Shown here piece after piece: positions 52,081 to 60,907 of a DNA stretch of 64,000 nucleotides. The notes under the pieces were generated by a model, which had not been told where the DNA came from, did not search any database, and saw only the letters and a program-made list of their open reading frames with translations. The DNA comes from Nocardia aurea. GTDB taxonomy: Bacteria > Actinomycetota > Actinomycetes > Mycobacteriales > Mycobacteriaceae. The number at the start of each line of letters is the position of its first letter. Position 1 is the first letter of the stretch. The DNA is taken from assembly GCF_003123685.1 (NCBI RefSeq), contig NZ_QCYJ01000085.1, forward strand, positions 186,001 through 250,000. Reading direction: 5' to 3'. The position numbers were made by a program, and so were the translations under genes.

Positions 52081-53391
52081 ATGAGCGACAAGCACGTCAT
52101 CCTCAATGTGAACGTCCTCGACCTGGGTATCAGCCCGGTCGCCTGGCAACTGTCCGGACTGCCCAAGGACGCGGTGGTCTGCGGTGACTATTTCGCCGAG
52201 ATCGGCCGTATCGCCGAACGCGGGACCCTGGACGCGTTCTTCCTCGCCGACAATCCCGCGCTGCGGGAGAACCCGCGCCTGCGTCCGGGCCGGGCACTGG
52301 AACCGACCACGATCCTGGCCACGGTAGCCGCCGCCACGACGCACCTCGGCCTGATCGGCACCCTGTCGACCACCTTCAACGATCCGGTCGAGCTTGCCGA
52401 ACGGCTGCTGAGCCTGGATCACATCAGCGCGGGCCGCGCCGCGTGGAACGCGGTGACCACCTACAACCTGGCGGCGGGCGGCAATTTCGGTCTCGCCGCG
52501 ATCCCGGATCGGGGTGCCCGCTATCGCCGGGCCGACGAATTCATCGATGTCGTCGTCGCACTGTGGCAGGCGGCGGTCGACGGCACCGCGGTGAACCATC
52601 GGGGCGCGCATTTCCAGGTCGACGGACGGCTGCCGCTGGGCCCGTCACCGCAGGGATACCCGCTGGTCGTCCAAGCGGGCGGCTCACCCCAGGGGCGTGC
52701 CCTGGCCGGGCGCACGGCGAACGCGGTGTTCAGTGCGGAACTGTCGTTGAGCGCGGGACTGGAACACTACGAGCAGGTCAAGCGGACCGCGACCGAATTC
52801 GGCCGATCGCGCGACGATATCGCCATCCTGCCCGGACTGATCACGATCATCGGAAGCACCAACGCCGAAGCCGAGGCCAGGTACGCGCTGGCCCGCGAAC
52901 TACAGGAACCCGGCCACGAATTGTCGCGCCTGGGTGCGGTACTCGCGCACGACTTGGGACAGTACGACCTCGACGACCCGTTCCCGCCGCACGTGCTGGA
53001 GGATCTGGACGACCCGGACGCGTTCTCCGCCTCACTCGGATTCCGCGAATCGGTGGTGCGTGGGGTCGCCGACCGTGTCGCGGCGACCGGTGGCAGGTAC
53101 ACGCTGCGCGAAGCGCTCCTGGAATTCGGCAACGGCGGACATCGGCGTGTCATCGGATCGCCGGAGGAGGTCGCCGACACCATCGAAGAGTGGTTCCGTG
53201 CCGGCGCGGCGGACGGATTCAACCTGATGCCCGACGGATTTCCGTCCGGGCTCGAGATCTTCGTCGACGAGGTGGTGCCGATCCTGCGGCGGCGCGGGTT
53301 GTTCCGGCACGAATACACCGAGACGACACTGCGGGAACGATTCGGAATCGGTCCGGTACACGCCCGCGCGGTTGTGCCCGCACACACGTGA
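52081..53391 (+). CDS. NtaA/SnaA/DszA-family FMN-dependent monooxygenase
   Basis: 436-aa complete member: AEIGRIAERGTLDAFFLADNP, LSTTFNDPVELAERLLSLDHISAGRAAWNAVTTYN, LVVQAGGSPQGRALAGRTANAVF, GAADGFNLMPDGFPSGLEIFVDEVVPILRRRGLFR. It needs a separate FMN reductase, which is not seen in the window. Co-transcribed with the shortened LLM gene upstream and ended by the hairpin at 53414. Confidence 0.92.
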   Translation: MSDKHVILNVNVLDLGISPVAWQLSGLPKDAVVCGDYFAEIGRIAERGTLDAFFLADNPALRENPRLRPGRALEPTTILATVAAATTHLGLIGTLSTTFNDPVELAERLLSLDHISAGRAAWNAVTTYNLAAGGNFGLAAIPDRGARYRRADEFIDVVVALWQAAVDGTAVNHRGAHFQVDGRLPLGPSPQGYPLVVQAGGSPQGRALAGRTANAVFSAELSLSAGLEHYEQVKRTATEFGRSRDDIAILPGLITIIGSTNAEAEARYALARELQEPGHELSRLGAVLAHDLGQYDLDDPFPPHVLEDLDDPDAFSASLGFRESVVRGVADRVAATGGRYTLREALLEFGNGGHRRVIGSPEEVADTIEEWFRAGAADGFNLMPDGFPSGLEIFVDEVVPILRRRGLFRHEYTETTLRERFGIGPVHARAVVPAHT

Positions 53392-53413
53392 GCGCGAGAG
53401 CGGTCCGAGTCGA

Positions 53414-53448
53414 CTTCGGTCGGAGCGTGATTCACGCCCCGACCGAAG
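53414..53448. terminator. Bidirectional hairpin terminator
   Basis: CTTCGGTCGG pairs with CCGACCGAAG, enclosing GCGTG-ATT-CACGC after one mismatch. It separates the rightward monooxygenase from the leftward aldo/keto reductase. Confidence 0.75.
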
Positions 53449-53462
53449 GTCCGGTCCGACGC

Positions 53463-54401
53463 CTACCGATCCGGCGTGAATCCCGCCGCGGCGATTCGCC
53501 GCCAGGCTTCGGCCCGCACATCTTCCGGCAGCGGCCCACGGCGCACCGCCCGCGCGTTCGCGCGGATATGGTCCGGGTTCGCCGATCCGGCGATCACGGT
53601 GCTGATATTCGGATTGCTCAGTTGCAGGCGCAGCAGCAAACCCGGAACGGAATCGCCGTCGGCCAGATCCTCGAGCGAGACCGACGACGGCTCGACATCG
53701 GCACCGGAGGCGGTCGGCTTGGGCCTGCTCAACCCCTGCGCGACCCCGCCGCGGACGATCACGCCCGCCGAACGCTCTCCGGCGACGTCGAGGAAGGATT
53801 CCAGCGCCCGCTCGAACGGCGAGTACGGGAGCTGGTAGGTCTGGAGTTCCTTGATCGCCAGGTGGGCGGGCAGATGCGGGAGCGCCGACGAGATGCCGAT
53901 GGCCCTGACCTTGCCCTCGTCCCGCAACCGGATCAACGTCTCCAGCGTGCCGTGCGATTCGAGGACCTCCGGCGACGGGCTGCCGTGGATCTGGAGCAGA
54001 TCGACACGGTCGGTGCGCAACCGCGTCAGACTCTGCTCGACGCCACGACGGATGTGTTCGGGGCTGTAATCGTGCGGGAGCAGCCCCGGCGGCGCGTCGG
54101 GACGGTGTTCCAGCGGGCACCCCGCCTTCGTCGCCAGGATGAATTCGTCACGCCTGCCGGAAACGGCTTCGCCGATGATCTCCTCGGAGAGCCCGTAGTC
54201 GATCGAGGTGTCGATGAAGGTGATGCCCTCGTCGAGCACGGTGGTGAGCGCCTCGTGGGCGACCTCCCTGGCCAACGGCCGCGGACGGCGGTGCACATCG
54301 GCGCCACCGCGCAATTCCATCGCGCCGAAACCGAGGAAGGTGACCGGCGGCCCGCCCTCCCACAGGGGGCGCAGCGTGTGCGCGTCACTCGGTGCGTTCA
54401 C
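53463..54401 (-). CDS. Aldo/keto reductase
   Basis: 312-aa AKR: VTFLGFGAMELRGGA, catalytic Asp/Tyr in FIDTSIDYGLSEE, Lys in LATKAGCPLEH, His in LLQIHGSPSPE, and C-terminal NISTVIAGSANPDHIRANA. It is only moderately like the AKR at 37.9 kb but holds the same place beside the three-gene module. The 112-base gap to the module suggests co-transcription from the 57 kb promoter. Predicted to reduce a carbonyl released by the monooxygenases. Confidence 0.88.
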   Translation of the reverse strand: MNAPSDAHTLRPLWEGGPPVTFLGFGAMELRGGADVHRRPRPLAREVAHEALTTVLDEGITFIDTSIDYGLSEEIIGEAVSGRRDEFILATKAGCPLEHRPDAPPGLLPHDYSPEHIRRGVEQSLTRLRTDRVDLLQIHGSPSPEVLESHGTLETLIRLRDEGKVRAIGISSALPHLPAHLAIKELQTYQLPYSPFERALESFLDVAGERSAGVIVRGGVAQGLSRPKPTASGADVEPSSVSLEDLADGDSVPGLLLRLQLSNPNISTVIAGSANPDHIRANARAVRRGPLPEDVRAEAWRRIAAAGFTPDR

Positions 54402-54513
54402 AGATCCTCCGTCTCCGGCGACCGTCGTCGGTCACCGATCCAGGGCGTACACGGGCCTGCCCGGCAGCGATTGTCGCGCCGGGAAGGTATTGCGTCGAAG
54501 CGGATTCCGCGCG

Positions 54514-55179
54514 TCAGGATGTTCGGCGCGGATCGTGGTCGAGCGGGATCAGGTCGTCGGCGTGGAAGGTCACCGCGTCGAGGGTGAGAACCCAGGCGTG
54601 GGCCGATCCGGCCGCACCGTCGGCGGGTTCCCAACTCAACCCCTGACGATGGGTCGAGATCGCGACCAGCCCGCCGATGCCGGGATGCCACGCGAGCACC
54701 GTGTCGTAGAGACCGGGGAAATCGTCGACGACGATCTCGCCGTGCGCACGCCGCAACGGCTGGACCGAGTCCGGTGCGGCCTCGTCCCAATCCCAGTGTC
54801 GGACGGTGGAAGCGAAGGCGATCAGATCGCCGCGTCCGACATCGCCGAGCACGGCGTTGCGCGCACGGCCCGCCTCCACGCCCGACAGCGCTCGCACCGC
54901 GCCGACATGTCGGTCGAGCACGTCGGCGAGATCGGTGTCCAGGACGGTCAGCGCGCGCACCAGGTGTGCGCCCGCTTCGGGTGACTCGAGCACGTCGGCT
55001 CCGGCGCGCACCGTCACCAGGTGGTCCAGTGCTTCCCGAAGCCGCGAGATCCGTTGCCCGTCGGGGCCTTCGACGGTGGTGCCGACAGGCAGGGACGGGT
55101 CGTCGAGAATTTCGCGCAAGGCCACGATCGAGTCCTCGTCGAGGGCCGTCGCGCTCGCGAGGTCGGTGGTTCCGGTCAT
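54514..55179 (-). CDS. Unknown protein resembling acyl-CoA dehydrogenase N-terminal/middle domains only (module gene 3, copy B)
   Basis: 221-aa relative of the protein at 42172: LDEDSIVALREILDDPSLPVGTT, GVEAGRARNAVLGDVGRGDLIAFASTVRHWDW, PGLYDTVLAWHPGIGGLVAISTHRQGLSWEP, AVTFHADDLIPLDHDP. As in copy A, the beta-domain-like part is present but the C-terminal helical domain of acyl-CoA dehydrogenases is missing. That both copies end at the same place shows this is the normal form and not a truncation accident. Start ATG 55179 with GGAG upstream. Confidence 0.62.
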   Translation of the reverse strand: MTGTTDLASATALDEDSIVALREILDDPSLPVGTTVEGPDGQRISRLREALDHLVTVRAGADVLESPEAGAHLVRALTVLDTDLADVLDRHVGAVRALSGVEAGRARNAVLGDVGRGDLIAFASTVRHWDWDEAAPDSVQPLRRAHGEIVVDDFPGLYDTVLAWHPGIGGLVAISTHRQGLSWEPADGAAGSAHAWVLTLDAVTFHADDLIPLDHDPRRTS

Positions 55180-55183
55180 GGAT

Positions 55184-56242
55184 TCAGCTCCGAAGGTGCG
55201 GGTAGGCACGGGATTCGCGCGGCGGAATCCCGAATGTCGCCCGACGCGTGACATCGAAGAACGCGTTGATGCCGTTGCGTCGCCGCGCGCCGACCGAGCG
55301 GTGGTATCCGGTGCCGTCCGCGGCGTTCATGATCGCGCGCGTGTTGTTGAAATCGCGCAACTCGCGCTGCAACGAGATGAAATGCGTCCCCGGTTTGCCG
55401 TCGTCGACGGTGGCGAAATCACGACGATTGATCACCGGCACGTTGTCGACCCGCGCGCGGGCCGCCGCCTGCGCGTGGCCGACGATGCCGTGTTCGCGCA
55501 CGGTCTGTTCGTAGGACGCGTAGTCACTGGGCGCGTCGTCGTTGAGCGTCTCCGCCTCCGCCGCGCTCACCGTCGGCGCGTAGAGCAACGCGGCCTGTTC
55601 GTCGCGATTCCTGGCGTGCCACCGGTCCACGTCGAGTTCGATCCGGCTGACGTGCTGGGTGGTGCCGCCCGCCAGCGGTCCCGACGGGATCCTGAGCGAT
55701 TCCTCGGGGGCCTGGTTGCCGCGGAGCACGGAATGGAAACCGAACAGCAGGGGCGCCGATCTCGGAATGTCGAGATGGGGCAGCGCGTCACTGGCCAGGC
55801 CCGCGCCGACGAAACCGGTGCGGATCTCGCGCACCTTCAGGTGCTGACCGACACCGTCGTCGCCGAACAGGACATCACCGGCCGACTCGAGAATCTCGGG
55901 GTGATCGGTGGCGAGGTGGAAGATCGCGTGTGGCGTCTCCAGAACGGGATCCTCCCACCGCGACATCTTCGACGGGACGCCGATCAGGGCGGTGTGCTCG
56001 GTGTACTGGTCCCACCAGGTGGGGCCCCAGCCCAGCGTGGTCAACAGACCGTCCGGACCGTAGGTGTGACGCCGCTCCAGTTCGGCCAGGCGTGATTCCA
56101 GCAGCCGTGCGGCGTCCGCGTCGGGATTCTCGACCAGGTCGACCAGGATCAGGTGGTGGTAGCGCGGCGGCACCGGACGGCCGATGTCGTCGCGTCCGAA
56201 TGTCGCCTCCCATTCGTGCTGCCCCTCGGGTAGACAGCTCAT
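55184..56242 (-). CDS. Unknown ~350-aa protein, distant DyP-peroxidase-like (module gene 2, copy B)
   Basis: 352-aa close homologue of the protein at 41107, with the same motifs: LPEGQHEWEATFG, HTYGPDGLLTTLGWGPTWWDQYTEH, RTGFVGAGLASDALP and the near-identical C-terminal block RDFATVDDGKPGTHF, FNNTRAIMNAAD, GARRRNGINAFFDVT. Its ATG at 56242 overlaps the stop of the SDR-like gene, exactly as in copy A, and the next gene follows after 4 bases. Retention of both sequence and overlap architecture argues for a functional complex. Confidence 0.66.
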   Translation of the reverse strand: MSCLPEGQHEWEATFGRDDIGRPVPPRYHHLILVDLVENPDADAARLLESRLAELERRHTYGPDGLLTTLGWGPTWWDQYTEHTALIGVPSKMSRWEDPVLETPHAIFHLATDHPEILESAGDVLFGDDGVGQHLKVREIRTGFVGAGLASDALPHLDIPRSAPLLFGFHSVLRGNQAPEESLRIPSGPLAGGTTQHVSRIELDVDRWHARNRDEQAALLYAPTVSAAEAETLNDDAPSDYASYEQTVREHGIVGHAQAAARARVDNVPVINRRDFATVDDGKPGTHFISLQRELRDFNNTRAIMNAADGTGYHRSVGARRRNGINAFFDVTRRATFGIPPRESRAYPHLRS

Positions 56243-56961
56243 CCCGCCACGGGCTCTCGCACGAACCGGGCCTCGAAATCGGGTACGAGTTCCGCGAATT
56301 GGCCCGCGAGGTCGGCGGGTGCGGCGCCGGGGATGCTGAGATTGAACACCGCGGCGGTGCGCCCGGCCGACACCTCGGGATTCTCGATGGCCGCGATAAC
56401 CGCGCGCGCGAGCGATTCGGTGCTGACCAGACCGTCGGCGTACTGGTCCTGAGTCAAACGGATCTGATAGGACGGGTCGTGGGTGGCGGAGAGCCAGGTG
56501 GCGCGCAGCACGGTCCACGGGTTGCGTCCCGCACGCAGGTGGGCCTCCAACGCGCGCAACGCGAGTGCGTGGATCCTGCGATTGCGGTGGTTCACACCGT
56601 GACCGGTGAGGAAATGCGACAGCAGCACCACATGGACGTCGGGCCGATCCGTGCTGAGCCGGTCCAGGATCCGGTGGCCGATCGTACGACCGGCCGTCGG
56701 CCCGTCGGCGGGCTGGCGCATCACGCCCGCACCGCCGTTGAGCGACGGTGACAGGATCACCGCGTCCGCCTCGGCGACGAGTCGGTCCAGTTCGGCCTCG
56801 GTGACACCGCCGTCGGCCGGGCGGCGGTAACGGTGTCCGCGCTCGTGCGCGAGCCGTTCGGCGATATCGCGGGCGCCCCAGCCGCCCGCGCGATTCACCA
56901 GATGGAACTCGGTACTGGTCGCCTCGGCATACACCGGGCCCAATTCGACGATATCGACCAT
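56239..56961 (-). CDS. Atypical SDR-like NAD(P)-binding protein (module gene 1, copy B)
   Basis: 240-aa homologue of the protein at 40397: MVDIVELGPVYAEATSTEFH, RRPADGGVTEAELDRLVAEADAVILSP, VVLLSHFLTGHGVNHRN, LRALEAHLRAGRNPWTVLRATWLSATHDPSYQ, LVSTESLARAVIAAIENPEVSAGRTAAVFNLSI. The N-terminal Rossmann glycine loop is again absent. The start at ATG 56961 matches the copy A start; 56973 would add four residues. First gene of the leftward module, facing the acyl-CoA-dehydrogenase-like gene at 57218. Confidence 0.75.
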   Translation of the reverse strand: MVDIVELGPVYAEATSTEFHLVNRAGGWGARDIAERLAHERGHRYRRPADGGVTEAELDRLVAEADAVILSPSLNGGAGVMRQPADGPTAGRTIGHRILDRLSTDRPDVHVVLLSHFLTGHGVNHRNRRIHALALRALEAHLRAGRNPWTVLRATWLSATHDPSYQIRLTQDQYADGLVSTESLARAVIAAIENPEVSAGRTAAVFNLSIPGAAPADLAGQFAELVPDFEARFVREPVAG

Positions 56962-57217
56962 GACTCCAACCAAACTTCGAGCGGATTCGCCGATCGTAAG
57001 TCGATGACGTGGCTGCGATGAGCTTTAAATTTGCGGAGAGAATAAACCGTGCCGGAATGCCCGCGCCGCTCTACATTTGCAGGCGCGATATCGGCAGCCC
57101 GTTCGGTGCTGCCGTCGCATTCGATCCATCGCAGCGCTCGCACCGACGACATGTCGGGGCCGGAGGCGCTCGTTCGCCCGAAAGGGGAGCCGTGACCGAC
57201 CTCCGAGAGCAGACGCC
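56962..57217. promoter_or_regulatory. Divergent promoter region with a GTG-started 9-codon ORF
   Basis: 256 bases between the leftward module and the rightward flavoprotein gene. It contains GATGAGCTTTAAATTTGCGG near 57024, clearly less GC-rich and similar to the motif near 50811. At 57192 a GTG with AGGGGAG upstream opens a 9-codon frame whose TGA overlaps the ATG of the next gene, a possible coupling leader. Confidence 0.4.
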
Positions 57218-58282
57218 ATGAGCGTCGATCAGGTCACGGCGCCGACCGAACACCCCGCCTACCGGGAATTCGCCGAACTGGTCGGCGCGGTCATCGCGCC
57301 GCGCGCGGTGGAGGTCGACGCCACCGAAGTCCCGCGTTCCCACCTCGACGCGCTGCGCGAGATCGGCTATTTCGCCTGGTCGGTGCCGCAGGAACACGGC
57401 GGAACGCGAATTCCCGCCGCGGTCAAGAACGCCGCGGACGACCTGTTGTTCGGCGCCGATCCGTCGACGGCCCTCGCGCTGACCCAGCACGGCGGACCGG
57501 TCGGCCAGATATTGAAATCGACGTCGCCGCAGGCGCTGGCGTTGTTGCCGAAACTCGCCGCGGGCGAACGGATAGGCGGCGCCGGATTCGCTCAGATCCG
57601 CCAGTGGCCGCACCGGCCGAGCACGATCGCGAGGAGGGTGCCCGGCGGATACCGCATCGACGGTGTCGTGCGCTGGCTGTCCGGCTGGGGGTTCGTCGAC
57701 ACCGCCTGGCTGGGCGCGGTCGACGAACAGAACTCCACCTATGTCTTCGGCGTCGGCGACCTGACCGCGCCCGGAGTCGAGGCCGTGCCATTGCGTTTGG
57801 CCGCGGTCCAGGGCTCACGCACCGTCACCCTGACACTGCGCGACTACCTCCTCCCGGACGAATACGTCACCGAGGTGGTCGATATCGCGGCGTGGAACGC
57901 GCTCGACGGCTCCGTGCACCCGAACGAACGCGGAAAGCCCGTGGGCGAGAAGGACCCGCAGCTGCCGTCGATCGGCGCGATCGGGCTGGCCAGGGCCGCT
58001 CTGATCGACGCGCTCACCGCACATCCCGGCGACCCGTCGCTGATCCGGCTGCGCGAAGAACTCGAGCACGCCGCCAGCACCCCTCGACCCGAACCGCAGT
58101 GGCGCGCCCAGCTGGACGCGCTCGCGGTGCGCGCGACCGCCGCCGGTCTGGTCGCCAGCGGAGGACAGGGGCTGCTGACCGACAACATCGCGCAGGTGCG
58201 TGCCCGCGCCGCGCTGTTCCTCCAGGTCCGCGGGCTCTCTCCGAGAGTCCGTGCCGCCCGCTTCGAGCAATACGTCAACTGA
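57218..58282 (+). CDS. Acyl-CoA-dehydrogenase-like flavoprotein
   Basis: 354-aa ACAD-fold protein: HLDALREIGYFAWSVPQEHGGTRIPA, GAGFAQIRQWPHRPSTIARRVPGGYRIDGVVRWLSGWGFVDTAW, then a shortened C-terminal helical domain ending ALFLQVRGLSPRVRAARFEQYVN. The catalytic Glu of beta-oxidation enzymes is not evident, which fits a monooxygenase or another role as in DszC/SfnB relatives. The start at ATG 57218 overlaps a short leader ORF. An NtaA-type monooxygenase follows after 11 bases. Confidence 0.8.
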   Translation: MSVDQVTAPTEHPAYREFAELVGAVIAPRAVEVDATEVPRSHLDALREIGYFAWSVPQEHGGTRIPAAVKNAADDLLFGADPSTALALTQHGGPVGQILKSTSPQALALLPKLAAGERIGGAGFAQIRQWPHRPSTIARRVPGGYRIDGVVRWLSGWGFVDTAWLGAVDEQNSTYVFGVGDLTAPGVEAVPLRLAAVQGSRTVTLTLRDYLLPDEYVTEVVDIAAWNALDGSVHPNERGKPVGEKDPQLPSIGAIGLARAALIDALTAHPGDPSLIRLREELEHAASTPRPEPQWRAQLDALAVRATAAGLVASGGQGLLTDNIAQVRARAALFLQVRGLSPRVRAARFEQYVN

Positions 58283-58293
58283 GGTCGATCACC

Positions 58294-59601
58294 ATGTCCG
58301 AACGAACACTGCATCTCAATGTCAATGTGATCGCCTCCGGCGCGCATCCGGCCGCATGGCGGCTGCCCGAGGCCAATCGGCGTGCCTTCTTCGATCCGGC
58401 CCACTACGCGAACGTCGCCAGGATCGCCGAGGCGGGACTCTTCGACACCGCGTTCATGGCCGACAACTCGTTCCTCCATCCGGACGGCTACCCGAATTCG
58501 GGCCTCGACCCGATCGTGACGCTGTCGGCGATGGCCGCGGCGACCTCCCGGATCGGACTCGTCGGCTCGTACTCGACCACCTTCCACCACCCGTACGGCA
58601 TCGCGCGGGCCTTCGCCTCGCTCGATCACCTCTCCGCCGGACGGATCGGCTGGAATGTCGTGACCAGCCGCAACAAGCCGGAAGGTCTGAACTACGGCTT
58701 CAGCGACCTGCCCGACCGCGAGACGAGGTACGGGCGCGCGCTGGAAGCGGTCGAGATCGTGACCGCGCTCTGGGACAGCTGGCAGCCGGGCGCGCTCGTC
58801 CTCGATCCCGCGACCGGAATCGCGGTCGACCGTGACCTGATCAAGCCGATCGACTATGTCGGAGAACATTTCTCGGTCGCCGGACCACTGCAACTCCCGC
58901 CGTCGCCGCAGGGACGTCCGCTGATCACCCAGGCCGGCGGCTCGGAAGGCGGCCTCGACCTGGCGGCGCGGTTCGCCGACGCGGTCTTCACCTCCGCGCT
59001 CTACATCGAGCCCGCCCGCGAGTACTACGCGAAACTCAAGGCCGCCGTCGCCCGCTACGGTCGCTCACCCGACAGGATCGCGATCATGCCGGGGATCAAC
59101 CCCGTCATCGGCTCGACCGAGGAAGAAGCGCGTCGCCGCATCGCCGAACACGACGAGATCGTCGGACCGGTCGGCGGGCAGTTGGAGAAGTTCGCCAAAT
59201 GGGTCGGCGTCGACCCCGGCGCACTCGACCCGGATCGGCCCTTCCCGCTGGAACTGCTCCAACCGACCGGTGGCACCTACAGTTCGGTCGGCTTCGACAC
59301 CGCCACCAGGCTGTACCTGGAGCGCAACCGGCACCGCACCGTCCGCGAACTCGCCGCCGACGGCCGCCAGGGGCACCGCAATCTGGTCGGTAGCGCCGAA
59401 CAGGTCGCCGACGACCTGGAGAACTGGTTCCGGACCGGCGCGGCCGACGGCTTCGTCATCCAATTCGACACGCTGCCGGGCGGTCTCGAACTGTTCGTCG
59501 AGCACGTGGTCCCGCTGTTGCAGAAGAAGGGGATCTTCCGTCGCGAATACGGCGAGAACACGCTGCGCGAGCGGTTCGGGGTGCCGTACGTCCGAGGCTG
59601 A
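58294..59601 (+). CDS. NtaA/SnaA/DszA-family FMN-dependent monooxygenase
   Basis: 435-aa complete member: LHLNVNVIASGAHPAAWRLPE, VARIAEAGLFDTAFMADNSF, YSTTFHHPYGIARAFASLDHLSAGRIGWNVVTSRN, LITQAGGSEGGLDLAARFADAVF, GAADGFVIQFDTLPGGLELFVEHVVPLLQKKGIFRREYGENTLRERFG. The intact WNVVTS flavin-site segment suggests normal activity. In an operon with the flavoprotein upstream; ended by the hairpin at 59625. Confidence 0.93.
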   Translation: MSERTLHLNVNVIASGAHPAAWRLPEANRRAFFDPAHYANVARIAEAGLFDTAFMADNSFLHPDGYPNSGLDPIVTLSAMAAATSRIGLVGSYSTTFHHPYGIARAFASLDHLSAGRIGWNVVTSRNKPEGLNYGFSDLPDRETRYGRALEAVEIVTALWDSWQPGALVLDPATGIAVDRDLIKPIDYVGEHFSVAGPLQLPPSPQGRPLITQAGGSEGGLDLAARFADAVFTSALYIEPAREYYAKLKAAVARYGRSPDRIAIMPGINPVIGSTEEEARRRIAEHDEIVGPVGGQLEKFAKWVGVDPGALDPDRPFPLELLQPTGGTYSSVGFDTATRLYLERNRHRTVRELAADGRQGHRNLVGSAEQVADDLENWFRTGAADGFVIQFDTLPGGLELFVEHVVPLLQKKGIFRREYGENTLRERFGVPYVRG

Positions 59602-59624
59602 CGGCACCCCCGGTGGGGCGAAAC

Positions 59625-59658
59625 CTCCCGAGCGTCAGAAGAATCCGACGCTCGGGAG
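59625..59658. terminator. Hairpin terminator overlapping the end of the convergent gene
   Basis: CTCCCGAGCGTC (59625-59636) pairs perfectly with GACGCTCGGGAG (59647-59658). The right part of the hairpin also encodes the last codons of the leftward flavoprotein gene. Confidence 0.7.
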
Positions 59659-60870
59659 ATCCGCGTCGTTGACGACGACGTCGCCGACGACACGGGCCTT
59701 GTAGACCGTGGGATTGTGGGAGAACAGCGTCCGCAGATTGCGCCAGTGCCGGTCCAGGTGCACCGACTGGCGCGTCCACGACGCACCGCCCGCGTCGAAT
59801 GCCTCCGAGGCCGCCCGCAGCGCGATCTGTTCGACGGCCACCTTGACCTGTGAGGTCTGGAAGGACGCCGCGAATTCCAGCGCGTCGTCGGCCACCCCGT
59901 GCTCCCAGAGATGAAGTGTCGCCGTGTCGAGCGCGTCGGCGGCCGCGAGTACGGCGGCCTCGACCACGAAGGTGGTGCTCGACAGCGACCCGACGACCGC
60001 GAGCAACTGTGGATCCTCGCGCGCCAGTTCGGTATTGCCCCACGAATACGACCGTGTGCGGGTGCGCAACAGCGTCGCGGTCTCGGCGGTCAGCGCGCGC
60101 AGCACGCCCGCGCCGATCGCGTGCATCAGCAGGTGCGCCTGCGGCGCCCTCGGCTTGCCCGACACCGGTGTGCGCCGGAATTCGCCGATCTCCTCGGGAT
60201 GGACGAGCACATTCTCCAATATCGTGGTGCCGCTGCCGGTCTCGCGCTGACCGACGCCGTCCCAGTCGTCGACATGGATCACACCGTCACGATCGGCCGG
60301 TACCGTCGCGCTGATCTGTTGGCCCGCTTCGTTGTTCGCCGAGATCCGCAGATAGTCGGCGTAGGAGCTGCCGGTGCTGTAGAACTTTCGGCCGTTGAGC
60401 CGGAAATTCGCGCCGTCGGCGGTGAGCGTGGTGTCGTAGGTGTAGACGCCGGGCTGACCCGATAGCTCCGATTGCGCGCCCGCGAAGATCTTGCCGTCGA
60501 GAATCGATCGCAGCAGCCAGGCGCCGCGATCGGTATCGCGTGTCCGCAAGGCCTCCTCGGTGGTGCCCCAGTGTCCCCGAAGGATATGGGGCACATCGGG
60601 ATCGGCTTCGGCCAGGCGGATGGCGAGCACGAAGAAATCGCGCAGGCTGTACCCGGCCCCGCCCGCCTCCTTCGGTACGCGCACCGCGCCGAGCAGATGT
60701 TCCCTGGCCAGCTGGAGCGCCCGCTCCGGGCGTCCGCCGCCCTCTGCTCGCCTGCGCGCGGCGTCGACGGCGATCTCCTCGATCACCGCCGCGAGTTCGT
60801 CGGAATCGAGCGCGGGCGGCACACGATCGGTGCGCGTCGCGGTCACGGGATGGCTCAGATGTGTTGTCAC
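59635..60870 (-). CDS. DszC/SfnB-type acyl-CoA-dehydrogenase-like flavin monooxygenase
   Basis: 411-aa ACAD-fold protein: LLGAVRVPKEAGGAGYSLRDFFVLAIRLAEAD, FAGAQSELSG, FRLNGRKFYSTGSSYADYLRISANNEAGQ, and the C-terminal GGASWTRQSVHLDRHWRNLRTLFSHNPTVYKARVVGD, the last block shared with the protein at 48280. Typical of the FMNH2-dependent DszC/SfnB branch. It is the last gene of a leftward run that begins with the ABC importer, 37 bases after the ATPase gene. Confidence 0.9.
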   Translation of the reverse strand: MTTHLSHPVTATRTDRVPPALDSDELAAVIEEIAVDAARRRAEGGGRPERALQLAREHLLGAVRVPKEAGGAGYSLRDFFVLAIRLAEADPDVPHILRGHWGTTEEALRTRDTDRGAWLLRSILDGKIFAGAQSELSGQPGVYTYDTTLTADGANFRLNGRKFYSTGSSYADYLRISANNEAGQQISATVPADRDGVIHVDDWDGVGQRETGSGTTILENVLVHPEEIGEFRRTPVSGKPRAPQAHLLMHAIGAGVLRALTAETATLLRTRTRSYSWGNTELAREDPQLLAVVGSLSSTTFVVEAAVLAAADALDTATLHLWEHGVADDALEFAASFQTSQVKVAVEQIALRAASEAFDAGGASWTRQSVHLDRHWRNLRTLFSHNPTVYKARVVGDVVVNDADLPSVGFF

Positions 60871-60907
60871 AGCGACTACTCCGTATCGTGAGGGTGATCG
60901 TCCGGGC

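Noticed and set aside
52443..54587. 714-codon rightward frame crossing the monooxygenase and aldo/keto reductase
   Set aside because: It crosses a strong bidirectional terminator and two well-supported genes on opposite strands; low-complexity shadow.
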